The notes below the pieces were generated by a model, which made no database searches, was not told where the DNA came from, and saw only the letters and a list, made by a program, of their open reading frames with translations. A stretch of DNA of 64,000 nt from Cesiribacter sp. SM1 (GTDB lineage Bacteria; Bacteroidota; Bacteroidia; Cytophagales; Cyclobacteriaceae). This document shows, piece after piece, positions 35,445 through 44,182 of the stretch. Each line of letters starts with the position of its first letter. The first letter of the stretch is position 1. The stretch spans positions 124,001-188,000 of the forward strand of contig NZ_JAHXBU010000047.1 in the NCBI RefSeq assembly GCF_020178975.1, in the 5' to 3' direction. The translations under genes were made by a program, and so were the position numbers.

Positions 35445-35684
35445 ATGAGAATTGTAAACACTCCTGTTAAAAGTGATTTTTTTGATAACCTGCAAAACTG
35501 GTCCAGTCAGGAGAAGTCCTGTAGCATTGTTTACAGGCAAAACGACGGTAGTTCTGTTAAAGTAAATTCTGTTATTGTAGATCTGTTTTCATGGCAGGGC
35601 AATAACTATATACTGATGGAAAAAGGACAACTCATACGCCTGGACAGGCTTGTTAGTGTGGAGGACGTTACCACCATATCATAA
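35445..35684 (+). CDS. Small protein, possibly Rof-like (Rho-binding antiterminator fold)
   Basis: A 79-residue protein. Its centre and end (VKVNSVIVDLFSWQGNNYIL then MEKGQLIRLDRLVSVEDV) resemble the small Sm-like beta barrel of Rof/YaeO, especially the closing IRLDRL. The usual conserved CDYID start is missing. It may bind RNA or a protein, or be unrelated. No signal peptide. Monocistronic, between the lipoprotein and DUF6122 genes. Confidence 0.5.
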   Translation: MRIVNTPVKSDFFDNLQNWSSQEKSCSIVYRQNDGSSVKVNSVIVDLFSWQGNNYILMEKGQLIRLDRLVSVEDVTTIS

Positions 35685-35850
35685 TTTAGGATTAGAATCC
35701 TTGAGGGTGTAATCCTGCTGATGATCACTATGATGATCCATGCCTGCAGTGAAATATCCATTAAAGTGCACCTGCTGTAATTGCTCACTACGGGTAAAAT
35801 AAAGATATACTGCTAACTGGCAGCAGCTGGTAAATCAGTTATATGCGCTT

Positions 35851-36225
35851 TTATAAATAGCTGCACACCCAGCTTATGGCGGATTTATCGCAGCAGGCTG
35901 GACAGTTCTTTAGCATCCAGATGCAGTCGATAAAGTCGGTGAGCATGTGAAAGAGCAGGCCAAGTGCAACTATGCGTATAGATTTGTAAGGCAGGAGCAG
36001 CAGCACTACATAGCCTATGATTGCCGGCAGGGTATGCAGGGGGTGAAAACCTATGCTGCAGCGCTCCGGGTCGAAAACAGGTGTGCTAAGCAGGTGGTCA
36101 AGATCTACCAGCATGGTAAGCACCATCAGGAACCAGGCCCGGAGCCACATGGGCCTGAAAAAAGTCCAGGCCAGCAGCCCGGGCACCAGGAAGTGCATGC
36201 TATAATGAAAAAATGCCTGTACCAA
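35851..36225 (-). CDS. DUF6122 family membrane protein
   Basis: A 124-residue protein with four hydrophobic segments. The signature VDLDHLLSTPVFDPERCSIG FHPLHTLPAI and LFHMLTDFIDCIWM resembles members of DUF6122 in Bacteroidota, with conserved Asp and His residues that could bind a metal as in the YdjM/LexA-regulated metal-dependent hydrolase families. Function unknown. It is divergent from the NUDIX gene. Confidence 0.7.
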   Translation of the reverse strand: MVQAFFHYSMHFLVPGLLAWTFFRPMWLRAWFLMVLTMLVDLDHLLSTPVFDPERCSIGFHPLHTLPAIIGYVVLLLLPYKSIRIVALGLLFHMLTDFIDCIWMLKNCPACCDKSAISWVCSYL

Positions 36226-36262
36226 TCAGCTCGTTTTATGCCGAAAGGTAGAAGATTCCTCT

Positions 36263-36270
36263 TAATTTTG
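36263..36270 (+). promoter_or_regulatory. -7 promoter box of the NUDIX gene (TAATTTTG)
   Basis: Perfect TAnnTTTG match that ends 5 bases before the NUDIX ATG. Transcription would begin at or near the start codon, so the message is probably leaderless. Confidence 0.5.
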
Positions 36271-36275
36271 CGGCC

Positions 36276-36842
36276 ATGAATTTTGAAAAAACATACGACC
36301 CTAACCATAATCCCTGGACAACCACCAACAGCAGGCCTGTTTATGAAAACCCCTGGATACGCGTGCGCGAAGACCAGGTGCTAAACCCATCCGGTAATCC
36401 GGGTATTTATGGTGTGGTAAGCTTCAGGAACTGGGCGCTCGGTATTATTCCCTTAGATGAAGATAATAATACCTGGCTGGTGGGACAGTACCGTTATTCG
36501 CTGAATGAATGGAGCTGGGAAATACCCATGGGCGGAGGCCCGAAGGAATCTGATATTCTGGAATCGGCCAAACGGGAGCTGAAAGAAGAAACCGGCTACA
36601 CCGCTGCCCGCTGGACCAATATCATGCGCATTCATACCTCCAACTCGGTTACCGACGAAACCGGCTATGTGTACCTGGCAGAGGAGCTTACCCCTGGCGA
36701 AGAAGAGCCTGAAGAGACCGAGCAGCTTGTAGTAAAAAAACTGTCGCTGAAAGAAGCGGTAGCATGGGTGATGGAAGGAAAAATAACGGATAGCATTTCC
36801 GTTGCAGGGCTTTTAAAAGTAGCCCGTATGAAGGGTATTTAA
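36276..36842 (+). CDS. NUDIX hydrolase, ADP-ribose pyrophosphatase-like
   Basis: A 188-residue NUDIX protein. The NUDIX box GGGPKESDILESAKRELKEE TGY matches GX5EX7REUXEEXGU, and flanking strands (GIIPLDEDNNTWLVGQYRYS, WSWEIPMGGG) resemble ADP-ribose/GDP-mannose type hydrolases (NudF/YffH). It is likely to cleave a nucleoside diphosphate linked to another moiety; the substrate is not readable. The MATE gene starts 4 bases after its stop, so they probably share a transcript. Confidence 0.92.
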   Translation: MNFEKTYDPNHNPWTTTNSRPVYENPWIRVREDQVLNPSGNPGIYGVVSFRNWALGIIPLDEDNNTWLVGQYRYSLNEWSWEIPMGGGPKESDILESAKRELKEETGYTAARWTNIMRIHTSNSVTDETGYVYLAEELTPGEEEPEETEQLVVKKLSLKEAVAWVMEGKITDSISVAGLLKVARMKGI

Positions 36843-36846
36843 TCAA

Positions 36847-38220
36847 ATGACATCCACCACCGCTCACGCTTCAACCTCCTGGAAATGGCAGGCACGGCGT
36901 ATCCTGCAAATAGCTTTACCGGTAATGCTCAGCTACCTGGGCCACGTGCTGGTAGGTACCGCCGATAGTATGATGGTGGGGCAGCTGGGTAAAGTGCCGC
37001 TGGCAGCGGTTTCCCTGGCAAACAGCATTGTAGTACTGCCCATGATGTTTGGCCTGGGCCTAAGCTACGGGCTTACGCCCCTGGTAGCTGCTGCAGATGG
37101 CAGGGGCAACCGGCGCCGGATTGCTAACCTGCTACAGCACAGCCTGCTCATAAATGTACTGGCTGGCGCGGCATTGGCCGGCCTTATTGTGTTGCTGCTG
37201 CCCTTTCTGGATGATATGGAACAGCCTCCTGCAGTGGTAGACATTGTAGGTGCCTATCTGGCCATTGCTGCCGGTTCTCTTATTCCGCTCATGGCATTCC
37301 AGGCTTTCAAGCAGTTTGCAGAAGGCCTGGGCTATACCCGGCAGGCCATGTACATTACCCTGCTGGCAAATGGTGTAAACGTATTCTTTAACTGGCTGCT
37401 TATATACGGCAACTGGGGTTTCCCGGCCTTGGGATTGGCTGGTGCCGGCTGGGCTACCCTGCTCTCCAGGATACTGATGGCAATTGGCATGGCCTGGTAT
37501 TGCTATAAAAGCCCCTTGTTTGAGCGTTACAGGGACTATTTTCACTTTTCGCGTTTCAAGAAGAAAATGTCGGTGAAGCTGATAAAGCTTGGTATTCCCA
37601 TGGGGCTGCAGTTTACTTTCGAGGTAGGTGCTTTTAGCGGAGCCGTTATCATGGCTGGCTGGATCAGCGATACAGCCCAGGCAGCCCACCAGATTGCCAT
37701 CAACCTGGCCTCCATGAGCTATATGATTGCCTCTGGTATTAGTGCCGCAGCAACCGTGCAGGTGGGCAACCTGCTGGGGCGAAAGGATGTGGCTGGTTTG
37801 CGCACCGCAGCCGTTACATCTGCAGTGCTCGTGCTGGTACTGCAAACCCTTTTTGCGCTGCTGTTCCTGTTTGGCCGCCACCTTTTGCCTACCCTGTACA
37901 TCGATAATACCAATGTTATTGATATTGCAGCCGGCTTGCTCGTGATTGCCGCTTTCTTCCAATTATCAGACGGTTTGCAGGTGGTGGGCTTAGGTGCTCT
38001 CAGGGGTATGGAAGATGTGCGCGTTCCTACCTGGATTACCCTCTTTGCCTACTGGATACTGGCACTGCCGCTTGGGTACCTGCTTGGTTTTACCTTTGAT
38101 CTGGGTATTGTAGGCGTGTGGTGGGGGCTGCTTACGGGTCTTACCGTTGCTGCCATTCTTCTTGCCGTACGATTCTGGTGGCTCAGTGATAAATCAAGAA
38201 TACAGCAGCTTGGCGCATGA
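36847..38220 (+). CDS. MATE family efflux transporter
   Basis: A 457-residue transporter with twelve hydrophobic segments in two similar halves (opening ILQIALPVMLSYLGHVLVG and GTADSMMVGQLGKVPLA; the second half from KLIKLGIPMGLQFTFEVGAFSG). The MATE pattern of a small-residue N-terminal helix and the internal SLANSIVVLPMMFGLGLSYGL supports the call. It exports organic cations or metabolites against Na+ or H+; the substrate is unknown. It follows the NUDIX gene in one unit. Confidence 0.93.
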   Translation: MTSTTAHASTSWKWQARRILQIALPVMLSYLGHVLVGTADSMMVGQLGKVPLAAVSLANSIVVLPMMFGLGLSYGLTPLVAAADGRGNRRRIANLLQHSLLINVLAGAALAGLIVLLLPFLDDMEQPPAVVDIVGAYLAIAAGSLIPLMAFQAFKQFAEGLGYTRQAMYITLLANGVNVFFNWLLIYGNWGFPALGLAGAGWATLLSRILMAIGMAWYCYKSPLFERYRDYFHFSRFKKKMSVKLIKLGIPMGLQFTFEVGAFSGAVIMAGWISDTAQAAHQIAINLASMSYMIASGISAAATVQVGNLLGRKDVAGLRTAAVTSAVLVLVLQTLFALLFLFGRHLLPTLYIDNTNVIDIAAGLLVIAAFFQLSDGLQVVGLGALRGMEDVRVPTWITLFAYWILALPLGYLLGFTFDLGIVGVWWGLLTGLTVAAILLAVRFWWLSDKSRIQQLGA

Positions 38221-38251
38221 TTGTTCTCTTGCACATCTGTTAATTGCATTG

Positions 38252-38303
38252 TTTCATTTCTGATTATTCAAACTGTATATAAAGTGAATAATCAGAAATG
38301 AAA
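38252..38303. repeat. Perfect 19-bp inverted repeat in an intergenic region
   Basis: TTTCATTTCTGATTATTCA (38252-38270) and its exact reverse complement (38285-38303) flank a 14-base loop. No T run follows, so a simple terminator is not the obvious explanation. It lies between the MATE gene and the thioesterase gene. Confidence 0.7.
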
Positions 38304-38424
38304 TTGCTGCTATGCCTTATCTTTAGCATTACTATTTTTTGGCTTGTTATTCCACGCCCTACAGGTGAATGGTGTACTTGCCGGAGTGTAGGAATGCTGT
38401 TTTTAATTTTTTACGTCAATTAGC

Positions 38425-38988
38425 ATGCAACAATCACTAGATGCCAGGCCTGTTAGCGCCAGCCGTACTACCCTTACAGAACTGATGATACCTTCCTATG
38501 CCAATTTTGGTGGCAAAATTCATGGAGGTATTTTGCTTAGCCTGATGGATAAGGTTGCTTACGCCTGCGCCAGTAAACACAGTGGGGCTTATTGTGTAAC
38601 CGTATCGGTAGATAATGTCGATTTTATGCAGCCGGTAGAGGTGGGAGAGCTCATTTCTCTGAACGCCTCGATGAACTATGTGGGCAAAAGCAGCATGGTG
38701 GTGGGCATAAGGGTTACTGCAGAAAACGTAAAGGAGCGCTTCGTTAAACATACCAATACCAGCTATTTTACCATGGTAGCCAAAGACGAAGAGGGCCGTC
38801 CGTTCCAGGTGCCCCCGCTTATACTGGAGACTCAGAATGATGTACGCCGCTTTATTGAAGCCAGGGAGCGCCGCAGAATTTATTTTCAGAGCCGTGAGCT
38901 GATGCAGAAAGCCAAGCAGGCCTTCAATCTCCAGGAAGAAGTTATAAAGCTGGAAGGCGAACGCTGTGTGCTGCAGGTAAACATTTGA
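38425..38988 (+). CDS. Acyl-CoA thioesterase (hotdog fold)
   Basis: A 187-residue acyl-CoA hydrolase of the BFIT/YciA type. The hotdog motif ANFGGKIHGGILLSLMDKVAYACASKHSG near residue 28 has the expected Asp, with later strands VTVSVDNVDFMQPVEVGELI and AKDEEGRPFQVPPLI. The C-terminal extension of about 50 residues is helical. The enzyme cleaves acyl-CoA to free acid. Monocistronic; it follows an intergenic inverted repeat. Confidence 0.9.
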   Translation: MQQSLDARPVSASRTTLTELMIPSYANFGGKIHGGILLSLMDKVAYACASKHSGAYCVTVSVDNVDFMQPVEVGELISLNASMNYVGKSSMVVGIRVTAENVKERFVKHTNTSYFTMVAKDEEGRPFQVPPLILETQNDVRRFIEARERRRIYFQSRELMQKAKQAFNLQEEVIKLEGERCVLQVNI

Positions 38989-39281
38989 TAGAGGAGGAGA
39001 GGGAAGTGTATCCTGCTTAGCAAAGAGTTTCTTTCTTAGCATCGCGGGGGCTCATTTATTGATAAGCACCGCTTTTGCCGGCTGTAAAAAGCGAAAGCCC
39101 GGCTACTATTGTAACCAGGCCTTCTAACCTAAACCCCATTGATACCAGATACAATAACTAAGCCAAAACAGTATTGATGTACCAGGGTTAGCCAAAATAT
39201 TCAGCAGCATGCTACTCCAAAATCATGGGTGCGTTGTAAACAGCTCTAGCCGCAGCCTTTTAGCCAGAGGTAGCACCCTAA

Positions 39282-40121
39282 TCAAAACTCCTTAAGCACC
39301 AGCATGGGAACAGGGGTGTGGAAAGCCAGCCTGTGCGTAACACTCTTGTTTAGCAGGTGGTACAGGGGGCCATGTTTCCGGGGCAAAATGCACAGCAGGG
39401 TAGCCTGCTTTTCCTTTACATAATTAATAATGCCCACCTCTGGGTCATCTGCCTCTTCCACCTTCAGAATAGGGGTAAAGGAGCTGAATAAATTCTCCAG
39501 AGCCAGTAGATTCAGCGCCTTTTCTTTAGGTAAATGATTTAAATCTTTGCCTGTATGCAGCAGGTGTAAACGGGGTTTAAATTGTGTTAACCAGGGCTTT
39601 AGTTGTTCTGCGGCTTTTTCCTGTGGCATGTCTTTGCAGTCGGTGGCAAAAACCACAGCATCTGGCAGGGCAAAAGAGCAGGCAGGTGGCACCACCAACA
39701 CCGGCACCTCGCTGTTGCGGATAGTGGCAGTGGTAACATTGCCAATGTATTCTTCCAGGGCACTGCAGGGGTGAGCAGGCATGATGATCAGGTCAACGTT
39801 GTTCTTTTCAGATACTTCGCAGATATCCGGCACCGCCGGTCCATACTCACAAAAAAACTGGTAAGGTGCAGCACATTGTTGCAGCAGCCTTTGCTCGAGC
39901 TCTGCAAACTTCAGTTCTGTAGTTTCGCGTAGTTCTTCCTCATAGTAGGGAGCCAGTGCCATAGCACTGGCACCGGTAACTGCGGCAGGCAGATGGTAGG
40001 TGTGTAAAATGAAAAGCTTTGCCCCGGGTAAGTGCCTGACGAGCGATACGGCATAACGTAAGGCGTTATCGGAATGGGATGTAAAATCTACAGGGACCAG
40101 TATTTTTTTCAGCGTTTTCAT
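39282..40121 (-). CDS. Tandem universal stress protein
   Basis: A 279-residue protein with two USP domains, about residues 1-146 and 153-279. The first starts KKILVPVDFTSHSDNALRYA and carries the GNVTTATIRNSEVPVLVVPP nucleotide-loop region with a G-(x2)-G-like pattern. The second begins VVFATDCKDM and is more divergent (LLCILPRKHGPLYHLLNKSV). USP proteins bind nucleotides and respond to stress. Cytoplasmic; no partner visible. Confidence 0.9.
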   Translation of the reverse strand: MKTLKKILVPVDFTSHSDNALRYAVSLVRHLPGAKLFILHTYHLPAAVTGASAMALAPYYEEELRETTELKFAELEQRLLQQCAAPYQFFCEYGPAVPDICEVSEKNNVDLIIMPAHPCSALEEYIGNVTTATIRNSEVPVLVVPPACSFALPDAVVFATDCKDMPQEKAAEQLKPWLTQFKPRLHLLHTGKDLNHLPKEKALNLLALENLFSSFTPILKVEEADDPEVGIINYVKEKQATLLCILPRKHGPLYHLLNKSVTHRLAFHTPVPMLVLKEF

Positions 40122-40436
40122 GACAGGGAAGATTTATTACAATCAAGATATTACTCTTCCAGCTGTATTGCCATGAGTGGGGTCAGCTCCCGGAGTGATT
40201 TTCGTCAGATATTCTGCAGGAGTTTACAGTAGCAGCTTGCCGGGGTTAAACATGCTGATATTCAGGTGGTTGCGAGGCAAATAGACTGCCTTCATGCTCC
40301 TTGCCCGGGCCAGAAAACGTTTTGGTTTGGCTTATCCTGAATTGGCTTTACGCTTTATAAGGCTTTAAGCGTAATGCCTGTGTGGACTGCAGGTGCAAAG
40401 GCATAAACAGTATTGGTGGTTGTTTTCCCCTCCGGC
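40122..40436. other. Intergenic stretch with an apparent C-terminal gene remnant
   Basis: No complete gene. On the minus strand, 40331-40224 is an open run of 35 codons ending with a stop, with the product end ...AVYLPRNHLNISMFNPGKLL. The NPGK ending resembles FAD-linked oxidases of the GlcD/D-lactate dehydrogenase type. A stop lies just upstream (40332-40334), so only a 3' fragment of a decayed gene is left, if this reading is right. The remainder is unassigned. Confidence 0.3.
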
Positions 40437-41492
40437 TTACGCAGCTACAAAAGTATTAGTCTTTTTTTTTACCGGACCTTCCTTGCGAAGCTTTTTTCGA
40501 AGTGCCACCACATGATTAAAATTCTCCTGCAGGGCCTTGAAACCCGTGAAAAAAGATTTTATTCTTGTTTTAAGAATGATACACTGCACCTTGGTAATCT
40601 TGCCCTCTTCAGACTTTTTATTGATGAACTGGTAGCGCCACCAAAGAGGTACATATTTCTTTACATGGTAAAAAAAGCTTCGGCTTAGCTTCCTGTAAAA
40701 GGTAATGCGGCTGGGGCTGTTTGTTTCTAGCAGGATCTTGTATGGCTCGAGCACCTCAAAGCAGCCGGCGCTTTCCCTGATATAACGCTGGTAGTACTGC
40801 CAGTTCAGGCGGTCGGTGGTAATAAAATGTTCAAACTGCAGGCGTTCGTCGTACCTGATTTCATAGCCTGCCAGTGCCAATCCATAGCAAAGCTCATGGT
40901 CGCCGCCGGAGGTAAGCTGAGCTGCCATCCTATCGGCTAAAATAGAGCGAAAGCCAGCCTTATACACAGCGTAATAGGCAGATTTTCTTAAGATGCTGCC
41001 TGCACCATACAGCCTGTTTGTGGCCACTTTTCCTGATGTTGGCGCCTGGGGTCCGCCTGCATATAATGAATAGGCTGCCAGCCAGGAAGGAGGGGTAGTT
41101 TCGTATACGAATATACCCATGCCTCCCAATACAGCACAGTTGGGGTGTTGCTGCATTACATCAAAGGCAATCTCCACGTAATCCTGCTTTAGCCAGTTGT
41201 CATCATCGCACATAATAATGTAGTCGTACTGTGCTGTTCTGAATCCCATTTCGCGGGCATAGCTGAGGCCTGGCACAGGCTGATGCACCACCTTAAAATG
41301 AGCCTGGCAGTTGTACTTACTCCATTCCTCTTTAGCCAGCGCAGCAGTATTATCGGTAGAGGCATTGTCTACCAGAACCAGCTCCCAGTTAACATTGCTC
41401 CTTACCTGCTGTTCAGCGATGTGACGCAGGGTTTTGGGCAACCTGGCGGAGCCGTTGTAAGTACAGATTACTATGGATATACCTGCTTTCAC
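40437..41492 (-). CDS. Glycosyltransferase family 2 (A)
   Basis: A 351-residue GT-A protein with no membrane helices. The GT2 core begins ISIVICTYNGSARLPKTLRHI, continues LVLVDNASTDNT, and has the acidic metal motif MCDDDNWLKQ. A later catalytic region is ADRMAAQLTSGGDHELCYGLAL. Typical of polysaccharide assembly enzymes; donor and acceptor are unknown. Last gene of the minus-strand cluster, and the start overlaps the previous gene by 4 bases (ATGA). Confidence 0.9.
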   Translation of the reverse strand: MKAGISIVICTYNGSARLPKTLRHIAEQQVRSNVNWELVLVDNASTDNTAALAKEEWSKYNCQAHFKVVHQPVPGLSYAREMGFRTAQYDYIIMCDDDNWLKQDYVEIAFDVMQQHPNCAVLGGMGIFVYETTPPSWLAAYSLYAGGPQAPTSGKVATNRLYGAGSILRKSAYYAVYKAGFRSILADRMAAQLTSGGDHELCYGLALAGYEIRYDERLQFEHFITTDRLNWQYYQRYIRESAGCFEVLEPYKILLETNSPSRITFYRKLSRSFFYHVKKYVPLWWRYQFINKKSEEGKITKVQCIILKTRIKSFFTGFKALQENFNHVVALRKKLRKEGPVKKKTNTFVAA

Positions 41493-42472
41493 GGATAATT
41501 AAGCATCATTTTGGTGTATAACTTCAGGATCTGCCAGTACATGCCGAAATCCTGGTGCATGCGCAGTGCTTCCCTGATCTGTGCCCTAACGCTCTGTCTA
41601 TTGTAAGAGGAGTGCCACAGCCGGTTGGCTACCCTAAGGGCATAATGTGCATAGAATTTAAGGGCCTGTTTGCGAACGCCTGAGCGTGCCGTTTCAGGCA
41701 AATATTGCTGTATTGTATTGATTACCCACTGCAGGTCCTGCATATTTTTTGCACTAGCAAATGCCTGACCGGAGATAGAAAGCTGATGCATCCTGTAATC
41801 TGCCAGCACTTGTGGGGTATAGGCCATGGGGTAGTCTTTAGCAATGCGCATCCACATTTCCCAGTCCTCACCGTAGGTAACACCATAAAAGCCTCCCAGC
41901 TTTTCGTAAACATCCCGTTTAACAGAAATAGCACAATACTGGATGCGCTGCTTCTGTCCCAGGCGTACCAGCCAGTTATCCAGCACACAATCCCTTTCTG
42001 CTTCTGTCTGATACTTGTAAGGCAGGTATGTGCTTGTTTCGGTAATATAGTGAAAGTGGCAAAAGGCTGCACCAGCCTGGGGAAAGCGCTGGAAGAGCTC
42101 CTCCATCTTCTGGTAATAGCCTGGTCTTACCCTGTCGTCGCCATGGAGCAGGTGCACCAGGTGCCCGCGGGAGCGGTTTAAACAGGTTTCGAAGTTTTTA
42201 AGGCTGCCCAGGTTTTGTTCCTGCCTGAAGTAAGCAACCCTGCCTTTACCAATCTGCTCTACGAGTGCCTTTACATCTGCATCTGTGCTGGCATCATCTA
42301 CCACCTCAATCTGCATCTGCGCTTCTCCTAAATCCTGCTCCAGGACAGCCTGCAGTGTTTCCTGCAAAAACTGGCTGCAATTGTACACAGGGATCATGAC
42401 TGACCACAGGGGCCTGTGCACCGATTGCGGTACCGGTTGAATAATCGGAGGATTCAGGAGGATACGATTCAC
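41489..42472 (-). CDS. Glycosyltransferase family 2 (B)
   Basis: A 327-residue GT-A enzyme. Residues about 22-120 carry SVMIPVYNCSQFLQETLQAV, IEVVDDASTDADVKA and the acidic motif LLHGDDRVRPGYY. The acceptor region includes GVTYGEDWEMWMRIAKDYPM. The C-terminal 80 residues are helical. It sits in the polysaccharide cluster before gene A, coupled by a 4-base overlap. Confidence 0.9.
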   Translation of the reverse strand: MNRILLNPPIIQPVPQSVHRPLWSVMIPVYNCSQFLQETLQAVLEQDLGEAQMQIEVVDDASTDADVKALVEQIGKGRVAYFRQEQNLGSLKNFETCLNRSRGHLVHLLHGDDRVRPGYYQKMEELFQRFPQAGAAFCHFHYITETSTYLPYKYQTEAERDCVLDNWLVRLGQKQRIQYCAISVKRDVYEKLGGFYGVTYGEDWEMWMRIAKDYPMAYTPQVLADYRMHQLSISGQAFASAKNMQDLQWVINTIQQYLPETARSGVRKQALKFYAHYALRVANRLWHSSYNRQSVRAQIREALRMHQDFGMYWQILKLYTKMMLNYP

Positions 42473-42790
42473 ACAATTTCACTTAAATAGCGCAGGATGC
42501 TGCAGGAGCATCTAAAAATTTCCTTTAAAAGGTAAATTTTACCTAAATATAATAAAAATAAACAAAACCTATGTTGCCACATTTAAAGATGGTATCCTTT
42601 TTAATCGAAATTTAAGAATTTTTGTTGCAGACGTTCTTGATATGAAGATCATGCCACACCCGCCGAAGGTTAAAATTGCAGGGCTGGCTGAAGGAATGGC
42701 AGGTTTATCTATAATTTTTATACTGTGAACGGTATGGCTATCTATCGGATCCTGCTTGCCTTTGCGCAGGAGTATACCCGCCACGCTTAT
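42473..42790. other. Gap between glycosyltransferase genes
   Basis: About 318 bases of AT-rich sequence between glycosyltransferases B and C. I see no gene, and no clear terminator or promoter; the genes may be transcribed separately. Confidence 0.45.
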
Positions 42791-43702
42791 CTAAGTACCC
42801 AGCTTTCTTCTGATTCTGTTTAAGAGATCTTTTCCCTGTTTTGGCAGCCTGTCGGCTATGTAGTGAAGCATTGGCCTGCGGTATGGCTTCAGTGCTTTCT
42901 GCAACAGTCTGTTTACCTGTGGGTAATGCAGGTTCTGTTGCTGTAGGTAACGCTCCAGCCACTCCAGGTAGCGCAGCCGTACCTGATGGTAATCTGTTTT
43001 CCATGACTTTTCAACCATAGAGTCGGGGTGCTGCCGGTAGCGGTTGTTGCAGCTGGAAGCTACATACACCGGCTCATGCAGGTAAAACTTAGAGAGAAAA
43101 ACCTGGTCTTCGTACATTCCGGTAAAGGCTTCTTCAAAGCCCTCCCATTTTACCAGCAGGTCTTTTTTTACCAGTATGCCACACATGCATGGTGCCGAAG
43201 CTGTTGTAAGAGGGTACAGTTCTGACATCAGGCGGGGAGGAAGAAAAACTTCATCCTGCCTCACTCCAATCTGCCCTACCCAGTCTTCCTGTTGCCCGTT
43301 CCAGCTGTACCAGTACTCGGTAGCCTCGCAAACCATGGCTACTTTGTGCTCCTGCAGCAAAGCCAGCAGCTGAGATAGCAGCTTCGGCAGCCAAACATCA
43401 TCGGCATCCAGAAAGGCAACCAGTTCACCAGAGGCATTTGCAATACCAACATTACGCGAGGCGCTTAAACCACGGTTAATATGGTTCTTATGTTCCAGGT
43501 AAATTATTTTTCCGGGATATTGGGTAGCATATTTCTTTGCCAGCTTTGTGCTGTTGTCGGTTGAGCCATCGTCTATCAGCAGCAGCTCCCAACTGGTGTA
43601 TTCCTGCGCCAGAACACTCTCTACGGCTTCAGCGAGGTAACGTTCAGCATCCAGAAAGCAGGTAATTACTGATATTTTCGGACCAACAGATTCCATCATC
43701 AC
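42791..43702 (-). CDS. Glycosyltransferase family 2 (C)
   Basis: A 303-residue GT2 enzyme with an N-terminal KISVITCFLDAERYLAEAVE core, LLLIDDGSTDNSTKLAKKY, and the catalytic FLDADDVWLPKLLSQLL motif. ASSCNNRYRQHPDSMV is a conserved segment of the acceptor side. It is a close paralogue of gene E at 46397, with most of the core residues identical in order. It is cytoplasmic or membrane-associated and takes part in the surface polysaccharide pathway. Confidence 0.9.
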   Translation of the reverse strand: MMMESVGPKISVITCFLDAERYLAEAVESVLAQEYTSWELLLIDDGSTDNSTKLAKKYATQYPGKIIYLEHKNHINRGLSASRNVGIANASGELVAFLDADDVWLPKLLSQLLALLQEHKVAMVCEATEYWYSWNGQQEDWVGQIGVRQDEVFLPPRLMSELYPLTTASAPCMCGILVKKDLLVKWEGFEEAFTGMYEDQVFLSKFYLHEPVYVASSCNNRYRQHPDSMVEKSWKTDYHQVRLRYLEWLERYLQQQNLHYPQVNRLLQKALKPYRRPMLHYIADRLPKQGKDLLNRIRRKLGT

Positions 43703-43783
43703 TGCTCATTGCTTAAAACACCAGTTTGTTTGCTTTCCCATAGCTTGTTCCAGCAGTTGCTGCCCTTAAACAAGCTTACCAGA

Positions 43784-43999
43784 TCAGTACCTTTTATGGT
43801 AAAGGGTACATATTAGAAGAAGCTTTGCCTCTTGATTGTTTTTAATTTGGCTTAGAAAAGCAGAGCAACTTTTAGTAGAAATAATAGCTTCCTTTTCTGC
43901 CTCAGAGAATGTTTTTAATAGCTCGCCTGCTGCCAGTATTTTCTTTTCAATGCTGAACAAATGATCAATCCAACCTTGTAGAGTCTTTGGTACAGTAGT
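43784..43999 (-). pseudogene. Open-frame remnant without a start codon
   Basis: 71 codons closed by TGA at 43786-43784 and preceded by TAA. It reads as ordinary protein (KKILAAGELLKTFSEAEKEA) but has no ATG; only a TTG at codon 14 could start it. Family not recognised. Probably a decayed gene in the AT-rich interruption of the polysaccharide cluster. Confidence 0.35.
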
Positions 44000-44113
44000 T
44001 TAGGGGATGAGAAGAAATTAGTCTATGTTTAAGTATGCTAAAGTCTTAAAGAAGGGGCTGATAAAGAATTGAAAGCTTTAAGCATCATTGGTGATAAATT
44101 TTCGAGAATAACG

Positions 44114-44148
44114 AAACAGCTCCAGTTCGCTATCAACTGGAGCTGTTT
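44114..44148 (-). terminator. Hairpin after the barrel gene
   Basis: Fourteen-base perfect stem with a 7-base loop. The minus strand lacks a long T run after it; the plus strand has AATTTTT. It most likely separates the barrel transcript from the neighbouring sequence. Confidence 0.5.
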
Positions 44149-44182
44149 AATTTTTAGCGGCATTGGTGACTTAAGGATAATA

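Larger units (their letters stand above)
43703..44182. other. AT-rich stretch with a gene remnant and a hairpin
   Basis: No complete gene. A minus-strand open run of 71 codons (43999-43784) without an ATG encodes TTVPKTLQGWIDHLFSIEKK and further protein-like sequence ending in a stop. It may be the 3' end of a decayed gene. At 44114-44148 a perfect 14-base stem AAACAGCTCCAGTT / AACTGGAGCTGTTT with a 7-base loop looks like a terminator of the barrel gene behind. Confidence 0.45.
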
